This document shows positions 12,169-22,700 of a stretch of DNA of 64,000 bases, one piece after another. Position 1 is the first letter of the stretch, and every line of letters starts with the position of its first letter. Location: contig NC_054743.1 in NCBI RefSeq assembly GCF_018143015.1, positions 25,605,934 to 25,669,933 of the forward strand, written 5' to 3'. A program made the translations under genes and the position numbers. The notes under the pieces were generated by a model, which ran no database searches, was not told where the DNA came from, and saw only the letters and a list, made by a program, of their open reading frames with translations. The stretch comes from Lytechinus variegatus. Taxonomy: Eukaryota; Echinodermata; Echinoidea; Temnopleuroida; Toxopneustidae.

Positions 12169-15100
12169 ATGACTGCACTTTTAGTCCTACAATGGAATGC
12201 ACAAAGTATGATTGGACACGGTGATGAGTTAATAAAGTATTTAGAATGTAATAAGAATACACCTTTCCACCTCATCTGCATTCAAGAAACGTGGTTTTCA
12301 GAGGAACATATACTCCACATCCCGAATTATAGCTGCTTCACTAGAAATAGAGATAAGCAGCGAGGTGGTGGATGTGCATTATATGTTCACGACTCTGTTC
12401 ACTACGATTATCCTACAATACATGCAGATATAGAAATGCAATTGATAAATATATATATGCATAATTTTACTTTATCCGTTGTCAATTATTATAATCCTTG
12501 TAAGAGAATAGACGAAAACATTCTAAATACTTTATTGCGCCATGTTAAGGACACTACGAAATTGTTATTATTAGGGGACTTTAACTCCCACAATACACTT
12601 TGGGGAAGCGATACAACAGATAATAATGGGCTCCAGATAGAAGACTTCCTTATGCATCATGATTTGATGGTTCTTAATGATGGTTCAGGTACAAGATTGA
12701 ATCCTGTAACAGGAAAAACCTCATGTTTAGATCTATCTATCATCTCCACTTCCTTAGCTATGAACTGTCATTGGTACACCCTTCCTAATAAATTTGGAAG
12801 TGATCACTTCCCAGTTATAACGGAAATATATACCGGTAAACAGATCTCGAAACAAGACGAAGACAGAGAGACTAAATACAAATGGTCCCTGAAAGGCATG
12901 AACTGGAATAATTTTAGTAATATATGTGAGAAAAACTATAAACAATATTATATGAATAATACTATTGATGTTAATATTCTTTATGAAAGATTTATGGACA
13001 TTTTAGCAATGTCTCTAAATGAATCGGCACCCATTAAGAAAAGGGCGCATCGCAATCCAGTCCCATGGTGGACAAAGAAATGTTCCTTAAAAATCAAAGA
13101 AAGGAATAAAGCGAAAAATAAATTAAGAAAATGTCTATCAATTGAGAACCTGATTAGTTATAAGCAAAAGAAAGCTGAAGCTCAAAAAGAAATTCGACTT
13201 GCCAAACGTCAGTATTGGCAGTTATACTGCTCTAAATTGAGTCGCTTCACTCCACTTGGTCAAATTTGGCGTTTTGTTAAAAGATTGAAAGGTGTCCCTA
13301 ATCCAACAAGGCGTAACATGCCTGTATTGTTCTTAGAGAATGGAGAAACGCTTCTCAGTGATACAGACAAAGCCAACGCTTTTGCTCGATCTTTTGTACA
13401 AGTTGGAGAAACTACCAATGCTGACAGTTCGGATAAAGAGATCAATAGGCAGTTTGAAAATCTTCCTTTCGAGAACACAGGTAACATGCCTCTAGCAATT
13501 AACGAACAATTTCAGATGATAGAGTTAGAAAGTATCCTACAAGGTAAGAAACCCTCAACTCCAGGAGAAGATGGAATAGGTTATCAAGTGTACGAGCACC
13601 TGCCGGAGTCCCTTAAACATATGATGTTATATGTTATAAATAGGATCTGGGAAACCGGTACAATACCAGTGCCATGCAAGCACTCCATACTTATTCCCAT
13701 GTTAAAGCATGACAAAAACCCATCCAAAACAGATTCTTATCGACCCATTGCACTCACGTCTTGTTTCATCAAAATTATGGAAAGTATGGTAAAAAAACGA
13801 CTTCAAATGTACCTTGAAAAACACGTTTTACTATCTCCTATACAGAATGGATTCCGCAAAGGTCGAGGAACAATTGATAACATTGTTCATCTTGAGAATG
13901 AAATTCAAAAGAATTTGAAAACTGGTGTTAAAACATTAGCAATCTTTATAGACATAAAGAAAGCATTTGACTCCCTATGGACAAAGGGACTCCTAGTCAA
14001 ATTAAGTAAATTAGGTCTTACAGGAAACATTCTACTTTTCTTAAAAAATCTATTGACACATCGCACTATTCAAGTTCGAGTAGGGGATCATCTTTCTGAC
14101 ATTATGGAAACCAATAATGGAATTCCTCAAGGCAGTAGCCTAAGTCCTGAATTATTTAATATTATGGTGCACGATATTCCAATTTCACCAACCATCCACA
14201 ATCTCCTTTATGCCGATGATTGTGTAATATGGAAATCTGCCAATGATATAAGAGAGGGTACCAAAGAAATCCAGGAATATCTAAATATACTTTATGATTG
14301 GTTTCTCTCTTGGGGAATGATAATTTCTTGTGAAAAGACGGTCCCCGTACTTTTTTCTCATTCCCCTCGATATGATCCATGTCTCGAGATATATTTGGGG
14401 GACAACCTCCTAACGCCAAGGAAGGAGTACAAATATCTTGGTACTATTTTCGACTCTAGGCTAACATGGAGACCCCACATACATGAAGTAGTTCAAAGAT
14501 GTAAAAAGAGAATTAACATTTTGAAATGCTTATCTTATGCCAATTTCTGTGGTAATGTTGGAGAATTACTCCACGTATACCGGGCAATTATTCGGTCACT
14601 CATGGATTATTCATGTGAGGCTTATGACTCTGCAACCACAAATGTTAAAAATATTCTTAACTCCTGCCAATATCAGGCACTCGCCATATGCGCGGGAGCA
14701 AAAAGGGGCACTTCCCTTCGAACTCTTCAAGTAGAACTTGGAGAAATGCCCCTAGATATACGACGTGAAATGCTGAGCGTAAGACTCAAGAAACGCATAG
14801 ATAGTATACTAAATCATCCATTGAAACAAGATCTTCAAGACTGTTGGCAGTTTCAGTTTTACTCTGACAAGAACACGAGGAAGCCGTTCGGGGAAAGAAT
14901 ATCGAAATTACCCCAGCCTCTCCAATATGAAATTGAATATATGTACTCGTATACTTTTATACCTTATTGGCATTACCGGTCACCAATAATATCCACGGAG
15001 ATATCCGATTATATATCGAAAAGTGACAATTTAACATTCCAGAAACAAACAAGTCTTGAATTAATACACAGGAAGTGGTATAACTTCTTACAAATCTTCA

Positions 15101-15927
15101 CTGATGGTTCGAAGTCTCCTGAAACAGGAAAAGCAGCGGCAGCATTTCACGTACCCTATTACAAATATATACATTCAATGAGACTCCAAGATAATACATC
15201 GTCTTATAGATCAGAGCTTGCAGCGATTATACTAGCATTAAATTGGTTGAACCAATTACCTGGCCTTTATACAGGAGCGGTCGTATTTTGTGATTCACTC
15301 AGCGCACTAGAAGCAATCAAAACTAAAAAAGAAACTAACTTTGTGAATGAAATTTTGTTAATGTATACACAATTGTATAATAAAGGAATAACAGTGTATT
15401 TTGAATGGATCCCAGGTCATTGTGATATCAGGAACAATGAGGTGGTGGATATCGCAGCCAAACAAGGTTTACGGCACAGCCAGATTGATGTAAATAACAA
15501 AATTAGTAAGCATGAATCAAACTGCATTCTTAAAACGTACTTCACACAAATATGGCAAAAAAAATGGGATGAAACACAATCACCTTTGAAGGACATTCAA
15601 AAATCAGTTTCGAAAACTTTCAAATGTGTTCTAAACCAGAGATATAACACATCTATTTTACATTGTCTCCGAATGAACAATATTGATCTTAACGAGAATA
15701 GACGGCTTGTCAACAACCATGAAACAGGTCTATGCTCATTCTGTGCTGTGCCGGAAACAACTCTCCACTATCTCACAAAATGTCCAGAATACTCACAAGA
15801 AAGGGAAAGGCTCTTACTTGAAATAAATGAAAGAGAATTGGATATAAAGAGACTTCTCAATTCAGCAGAGTACTCGCATCAAAAAGCTTTGGTATCCTTC
15901 GTAAGAAGGACCCAAAGATTCACATAG
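12169..15927 (+). CDS. LINE ORF2, endonuclease / reverse transcriptase / RNase H
   Basis: 1252-aa polyprotein for target-primed reverse transcription. Residues 1-230 are an APE-type endonuclease with QWNAQS near the N-terminus, ICIQETW, a LLGDFNSH block and SDHFPV at D212-H213. The reverse transcriptase has YRPIALTSC, FIDIKKAFDSLW with D595, GIPQGSSLSPELF and the catalytic YADD at residues 681-684. RNase H follows with IFTDGSK (D979), SELAAIILALNW, FCDSLSALEA and the late NNEVVDIAA aspartate. A terminal CX2CX7HX4C finger spans residues 1189-1205. All recognisable catalytic residues are present and the frame is open, so it could be functional. RNase H after the RT excludes CR1, L2 and RTE. Confidence 0.93.
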   Translation: MTALLVLQWNAQSMIGHGDELIKYLECNKNTPFHLICIQETWFSEEHILHIPNYSCFTRNRDKQRGGGCALYVHDSVHYDYPTIHADIEMQLINIYMHNFTLSVVNYYNPCKRIDENILNTLLRHVKDTTKLLLLGDFNSHNTLWGSDTTDNNGLQIEDFLMHHDLMVLNDGSGTRLNPVTGKTSCLDLSIISTSLAMNCHWYTLPNKFGSDHFPVITEIYTGKQISKQDEDRETKYKWSLKGMNWNNFSNICEKNYKQYYMNNTIDVNILYERFMDILAMSLNESAPIKKRAHRNPVPWWTKKCSLKIKERNKAKNKLRKCLSIENLISYKQKKAEAQKEIRLAKRQYWQLYCSKLSRFTPLGQIWRFVKRLKGVPNPTRRNMPVLFLENGETLLSDTDKANAFARSFVQVGETTNADSSDKEINRQFENLPFENTGNMPLAINEQFQMIELESILQGKKPSTPGEDGIGYQVYEHLPESLKHMMLYVINRIWETGTIPVPCKHSILIPMLKHDKNPSKTDSYRPIALTSCFIKIMESMVKKRLQMYLEKHVLLSPIQNGFRKGRGTIDNIVHLENEIQKNLKTGVKTLAIFIDIKKAFDSLWTKGLLVKLSKLGLTGNILLFLKNLLTHRTIQVRVGDHLSDIMETNNGIPQGSSLSPELFNIMVHDIPISPTIHNLLYADDCVIWKSANDIREGTKEIQEYLNILYDWFLSWGMIISCEKTVPVLFSHSPRYDPCLEIYLGDNLLTPRKEYKYLGTIFDSRLTWRPHIHEVVQRCKKRINILKCLSYANFCGNVGELLHVYRAIIRSLMDYSCEAYDSATTNVKNILNSCQYQALAICAGAKRGTSLRTLQVELGEMPLDIRREMLSVRLKKRIDSILNHPLKQDLQDCWQFQFYSDKNTRKPFGERISKLPQPLQYEIEYMYSYTFIPYWHYRSPIISTEISDYISKSDNLTFQKQTSLELIHRKWYNFLQIFTDGSKSPETGKAAAAFHVPYYKYIHSMRLQDNTSSYRSELAAIILALNWLNQLPGLYTGAVVFCDSLSALEAIKTKKETNFVNEILLMYTQLYNKGITVYFEWIPGHCDIRNNEVVDIAAKQGLRHSQIDVNNKISKHESNCILKTYFTQIWQKKWDETQSPLKDIQKSVSKTFKCVLNQRYNTSILHCLRMNNIDLNENRRLVNNHETGLCSFCAVPETTLHYLTKCPEYSQERERLLLEINERELDIKRLLNSAEYSHQKALVSFVRRTQRFT

Positions 15928-16343
15928 TATATTCGAGTCATTTTAAACATATTGTTAATTGAAACAATTGAACGTTGTATTAGTTCCATTCATATATGAT
16001 ATTGATATGTTTGTTGAGTCTTATAAACCCATGTTAGGAGAAAAAAGATATATATATATATATAATGATATACGTGTTAGATATGAATGTGTTAGATATG
16101 AATGCATTACATATATGTCTTCCGTATGATCTTATTAATTTGTAAACATTTGATATATTGAACAAACTATGAGATGTGAAAATTAACCCAATGCACGATA
16201 ACTGCACAAGACTCAGAACGTTTGTTTTGTCTCGAACCTAACCATTTGTATTAACATAGAGCTATTTTGAAACTCGGTTGAAGGAGATCACTTCGTCAAC
16301 AGACATCACACAGCCTTGACTGGTATTGGGGGGGCCTAAGGCT

Positions 16344-16355
16344 ACGCATGCGCAT
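16344..16355. promoter_or_regulatory. NRF1-like palindromic site upstream of SKA3
   Basis: ACGCATGCGCAT contains the core of the NRF1 consensus (GCGCATGCGC-type). It lies about 400 bp before the SKA3 start codon in a locally GC-rich patch. It may equally belong to the LINE 3' UTR if that element ends at the ACA repeat near 16610. No TATA box was seen. Confidence 0.3.
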
Positions 16356-16749
16356 CATGCAGTAGCTGAGAAACCTGATCAATGTACCGATCCGGGCTTG
16401 GCCAGAAAATACATCATAAGTGGTTAAGTGATTTGTGATGACAGTCTGTTGTGAATCTCCAAAATTGCGCGAATAATGCAGCGCCGTACCTGACTTTTAC
16501 TGAATTGATTTAAGTACAGAAAAAATTATAAATAAAATTACCGCAAATTATGCTGGCGCAAATATTCACTACTGAATGACACGCGCCGTATAAGCTAAAA
16601 CAACAACAACAACAACATTCGCGGTTTCTACAAATTCAAAACGGTATGTAATTTTTGACCCTGTTTTTAGCTACCTTTATAGCCGTTTCATTAAATTAGA
16701 AGCAACTTTCTGGTAAATTTTCTGTTGCAGAAGTACGTGAAGCTTAGAA

Positions 16750-19700
16750 ATGGATGGGGAAAACGTTTTTGGTCAACTAAGACGGATCGCAAGAAACGTT
16801 CAAAATGAGAGCGCTCTCGCTGAGGAGCGGATGAAAAGGCCAGTTGCTCTTCGTTCAAGCGGGGACTCCGCCCGCCCAGTTCTGCGACGAATGCAAGCAG
16901 ATGCCCATAACGTGAAGGTAGGGAGTGTACACTGGCACTTTACTGTGTTAGCTGTAGTAGATCTAGGCCTATACTATTACTAATTCACTTCGCACTAACG
17001 TTAACGTTAGTAGTGCGAGTGACTGTCACTAGATTTATATTTTGTCAGTCATGTCAGTGACTGAGCCAGATTGGATTTTGGCTTGAAATTTAAATTGATA
17101 TTTTATTAACTTATTAAGGACAAGTTAGTACATGTAACTAACATGAATGATGAGGTTGAATTGAATAAAAAGAGAAAAATACAACAAACATAACACTGAA
17201 AATTTCATCAAAATCAAATGTAAAATGAGAGGCCAAATCGTGGTTTTGGGAACCACTCGTAGATTTGTTTACGCGCACTTGTGTACAAAGTGAATGGAGG
17301 TGGAAATAGGGAACCATGCGTGTTACTGAATAAAGCGCTGCTGTATGAAGTGAACGGTGGTTCCCTATATCACGATCAAATGTAAAATGAGAAAGTTATG
17401 ACATTTAAAGTTTTGCTTAAATAATTTCACAAAACACCAACAGTTGTGCACATCCTGGTCAATATGTAAATGAGGAGACTGATGTCGACGTCATCCACTC
17501 ACTATTTTGTATTTTATAATTTTATGAAGTATGAAATATTCAAATTTTTTCCTCGACCTTGTCAAGTGAATCAATGATTAATTCCTGATGTTCGTGCAGG
17601 CTCCACTTCACTACCGCTCAGCGAAAAAAATACACGGGGGCGGCAGGCGAATTCGCTCCGGAAATGCCTAAACTAAGTCGCCCTCGAAATCTTCCAAAAT
17701 CGTGCTTTCGAGGGCCAACATAAAATCTTAATGTCGCCCCCCACAAAAAATTATTGCCGAGCGATAACAACTCAGCAGCCCACGAGCGCCATATGCTCGA
17801 GCTCCGCTTACCATTTATAAATAATCCAAAATCTGCACTCAAAATCATGAACAAGCCTTGAAAATAGCGAGGAGCACAATTTCATATTCCTAAGTTGCGT
17901 CTTTTTTCCTGTACCACGTTTTCCATACAAATGGTACGAAAAGAAAAATCAACGTAACGGTCGGGAAATGGTTGCATGTATAGGGGTCCATTATGACTAC
18001 CACCATGTGCAATTTCTGATGCACATTTTCCCCTACATATCACAATTCTGTGATAAAATTATTTTAAAAGCTTAATTTCTTACTTTACACCCTAATTTCA
18101 CTCCATATCCATCCTCCAGGCAAGTTAGCCTCAAAATTGGTGATTTAGAGCCAACATGGAGTTCCTCACATGTACAAATAATTCGCTGCCGATTTCAAAA
18201 CATCGCATGCTCGAGGGTCTGATTTTGATGAAATTTTCAGTGTTATGCTAGTTTGATTTTTATTTATTTATTCAATTAAAAATTTTCTGGGGTGGACTTG
18301 ACCTTTAAGGAAAATCCAAACCGAGTTAGACAGATAGAATTAGAATAAGATTTTGGTTTTCATAAGACATAACTGTAACACTAACAGTTCTTAGAATAAG
18401 AATTAAAAATAATATATAATAGAACCTCACAGGAACGTAAAATAATGATTTCTAACATTTCTCCCTTTGCTCGTCTTCCTTATAATAGCGTGAAGCTGGA
18501 AACATACAATCCCATCTGCCTCCATCATCAGAGTTCAACAAACTTCTTGATTCTTGCAGTCAGCTGTGTGATGCCTACAGGTCAAAGGTCAATCTCCTTG
18601 AAGGGTATCTTCAGCAGTATGGCTACCAGCCACAGCCAAGTAAAGTTAAAGGTAAAGCAAATTTGAAAAGAAGAACTTTATGTAATCTTTAAAGATTGAA
18701 ATGCGATATGGGCATAGCAAATTTGCAATAGAATTTATTATAAAACGGGTTTAAGGATGTAGCCAATGGTGAGTGCGTATTCAAGTCACGTGTTCATGCT
18801 TTAATTATGCGCAACCTTCCAGTCGTGCATTTTTCGTGCAGCACTGTGCATTTTTTGTGCAGCACTATGCAATTTTTGTGCAGCATTAGTTCCAATAGCA
18901 CGTAAAAACTGATACGCGTTCAGTAAAAGAGGCTGGCTAGGATTTTGACGCGCTTACTTAGGCGCGCATAGTAGATACGCCTGTGATGTCATAATTGATA
19001 GTCTTGTGATCTCTTCGTCTGTGCGATCGTACACAAGTTGGAGGGATTTGAACAAGATTTCCATGAAAAATTCTTTTTGCTGACCCGTTTTATAAAACAA
19101 TTAATGCACATTTTAAGATTCGTGATGTTAGTGACGATGCGAGCAACTCTCGGGCATTCACAATATTATGCAAAAGCACTCGGCGCAAGCGCCTCTTGCT
19201 TTCGCATAATTGTAAATACCCTCGAGTGTGCTGCATCGTCATAACACACTCATAAATGTGCATTAATTGTATACAAGTGATTTGCTGATAGTAACTTTGT
19301 TATAGAAATTGTGCATTTGTTTTAACAACAAGTCTACATGTATGTATATGAAATTGAACCAATGTTATAACTGTATACCAGTCATGAGATCAACTCTGTA
19401 AAAAGTGTTTGATTTTATGAATCGATAAAAGGTCTTTACAATGCAGTAAGAGACACTCACACTATACATGTGGAAATATATACATTGTAGTGTTGTTTAC
19501 ACAGAGATGGATATACCTTCAGATAGACGATGTTGGATGCAGTCAAGTTTTGTTGAGTATATCATACAAGTACGAAGTTTCAGACTTTAAAAAAAATGGG
19601 GACTTTATTGTTTCTTTTTTTGCTGAAGAAAATAATGCAGTTTTTGCATACTTAGTTTTTCCTGATTTAGTCCAAATGCTTCTTGGTCTTAATCACTAGT

Positions 19701-22700
19701 TTGTCAGAAATTGCCTTTGTGGTATTACATGTAGGACCCAGGTGACAGAATGGGGATATATACATGTACATACATGTAGTTCAAATCAATTCAATTCAAT
19801 TTTAGTTTATTACTTAGATATAAAACATGATACAATGCTGTAGTCCGAAGACTAATTGTGCAATGTTAACATTGAATATTATTTACATTAGAAGATTGTA
19901 CATTTACACATAAAATTATTCAACTTTGAATGAGAAAATAGTTAGTTGATTGAGACATGAATAAGTGAGATTTTATTAGATAATACCAGCCTGGGATTGT
20001 GTATTGGGAAAAAACTGAAACTTTTTAAGATTATATTTTTAAAAAAGTGATAATGAAATAAAAGTATTACAATCTGATTAAATCATGGTACAAGTGCTGT
20101 TCACACTGTTCATGTTTTGTTCATATTTATTCTTAGGGCTTCCTGTTCTTCGTTCCATTGAGAAAGAAGCAGTTGGGACTGGATCACAACATCCAGAGGG
20201 AGACCTTTCTGCTACCTCTGCAAATGATGCTGAGGAAATGAAAGAAAATGTGTAAGTTCTGCATGCCTACTGCTATTTAATAACTGCATGTACAATGTAC
20301 TTTGAATAGGAATTGGTCCAGGAATTCTGCTTTTGTTTCAGTTCGTCCAAAATTTAAGAGTGTCAACTGTGACGAAACACATGAAATACAATTATAACAC
20401 AATTCTAGGTCAAACGTACAAAGTTCTGAATGAAAGAAACTCTGGGAGAAAATGAAAAAAAGAGGAAAAATTATTATGAGAAAAGGGATGGAAAGAAGCA
20501 ATATAACAAAATTTGATAGATATTGGTCATGAAATGAGAAAGTTATGTAGATCTGAAAAATCTCAATTTGCTCTATATGATAATCTTTAATGTGGCAGTA
20601 TTGCTTCATAATTAGCAGTTTAGTAGTAGAATTTTCATGAACTCAACACACTGCAATGATAATGTATCTTGTTTTAGCTTAGGAGTCAGGCTGTACATTT
20701 TGAGAGGGAGGGGGGGGGGGCAAAATCACCCTCTCCCCTGTAGTAACAGAGTATTTCTTTCACTCACTCACACACACCTCTCACAATACATCATTTCCAG
20801 TACCGGTATGTTAACCAATGAACAATCAATATGAAAAAATTAGGTTTATTGACTATTTGTATCCTGGCGCAGACCAACGACTCCATCCAACAAGCCTAAC
20901 CTGGGATCTTCCTGGAAAGGGGGAACACCTCGACTGGAAGATTTTGGATTGAGCAGAGGCTTCCTGGATCAGGTGTCAAGGAGCAAGCACCAGGACAACA
21001 AAGATCCTCAAGAAGCTGCAGAGAAGCTTCCTCAAACTAAACCTGTTGACAAACTCAAGTAAGCTGCGATCCATTTACTCTGATGGCATAGACATTTTAA
21101 ATTGTGTTTTTTTATTTTTTGAATGTAATACTCTTGTCACACTTGGCAAGTTTCACCTTGGTACACCTGGGTAACCTTATCACCTTGTTGGAATGTTTTA
21201 TACTGCCCCACTCTTTGACAAAAAAGAAGCAAAATTATAAACAAAAGCATAATTTGTGTAAATGAGCAAAATATGTACATTCCATTTGCAAAGGTGCCAA
21301 TGTGTTATGATCTTTAATGATAATAGTAATAGGCATTTGTATAGTGCCATCTATTTAGAAACAGTATTCTGAGGCGCATTGTTATTGTTATTACTCCAGC
21401 GGCTTTAGCTCAAGCTGCCTTTCAGCGCTCGTGCATTCAAGGAATGAATCCTGCCGTTACCCATTCTACTCACCTGGGTAGAGTGCGGCACAGTGTGGAT
21501 AAATTTCTTGCTGAAGGAAAAACATGCCATGGCTAGGATTCAAACCCACGACCCTCTGTTTTAAAGGCAAGAGTCAGAACCACTAGACCATGATGCGCCC
21601 ACCAGCAATAATATCATAGCAGGAAGAGTGTTTATCTGTGAAATCTGGCCTGGGGGGAGAACTAGATTTACAAAATCACTCAAATTGAAAATTCTCTTTT
21701 CGTTGATAAGTCACTTACTTCTGTAGTCAAAGAAGGGCAAAAGCCGCAATATAAAATAAACCATTACCACAAGGTGCGATTGATATGTCATTGGTTTGAA
21801 TGTTACTGCAAGGGTAATTAGCCATGCAGTAACATTTAAACCAATGACATATCAATTTGCTGATGTACCTTGTTCATCTGCAAAGGAGGGTCGGGTCGGG
21901 GGTTGACTTCTTCAAAAATTGTTGTTTCCGTGTGTTAAATACTGTGTCATTGGCCAATATAAAGTTCACTTTGACCGTTTTATTTGGAAAAACTAAATCA
22001 TTCTACACACTAAATGTATCATCAGTATAAAAAAACATACCTTATATGGACTTCCAAAATGTTTTGTTTTATTGTTTTTTTTATGAAAGAATGACAAAAA
22101 TGTGTTCTTATTTCAATCAAATATCAGACATGCTACACCAGCTAAGAACCCACACTTAGCTTTGCCAGAGGTTGGAGGCACTCCGAAACTGGAAGACTTT
22201 GGTCTGAGCTCCAACTTTCTTGAAAATATCTCCAAGAAGAATCTTCATAATCAGCAAAGGCATGCTGCAATGCAAGGAGGCACCCAGCTTAGTTCCACTT
22301 ACAACAGCAAGTAAGTACCATAACATGTAGAGTAAAAGCAATAAAGTTATCATTTTATCTTTAGAAAATTGTACATTTATGATATGGATACATGCAGTAT
22401 CTTGGGGCATTTTCAGCAAAAGGCTCAAGGAGGATTTACGTCAAGATTTTGTCTTCTGACAAGTTCAGGAGAGTGTTTCATCAACTTATGTGTATTGTTT
22501 TCTACAATTTATATACATCATACACGTATATATGTGATATGGTTTCTCTTCAAAGTGCTTTTAACATCGCTCAGAACATTGTTCGGATGATAAGCCACTG
22601 TATTTTGAACTGTTGTGTTTTTGTTATTGCATAATAATTTAGTAATCACCTCTACACATTCATCTTCTTTTTCTTATATTTGCCAGACAAATGGAAAGAG

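Larger units (their letters stand above)
10530..16110 (+). mobile_element. Full-length non-LTR retrotransposon, I/Nimb-like, both ORFs open
   Basis: A two-ORF LINE: ORF1 with three zinc knuckles (10772-12157), an 11-bp gap, then ORF2 with endonuclease, reverse transcriptase, RNase H and a terminal CCHC (12169-15927). RNase H places it in the I group (I, Nimb, ingi-like), Nimb being my best guess. Both frames are uninterrupted, so the insertion looks young. The 5' UTR probably begins near the GC-rich segment at 10530. The 3' limit is uncertain: either the TA tract near 16047-16065 or the ACA repeat at about 16602-16617. I found no convincing target-site duplication. Confidence 0.85.
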
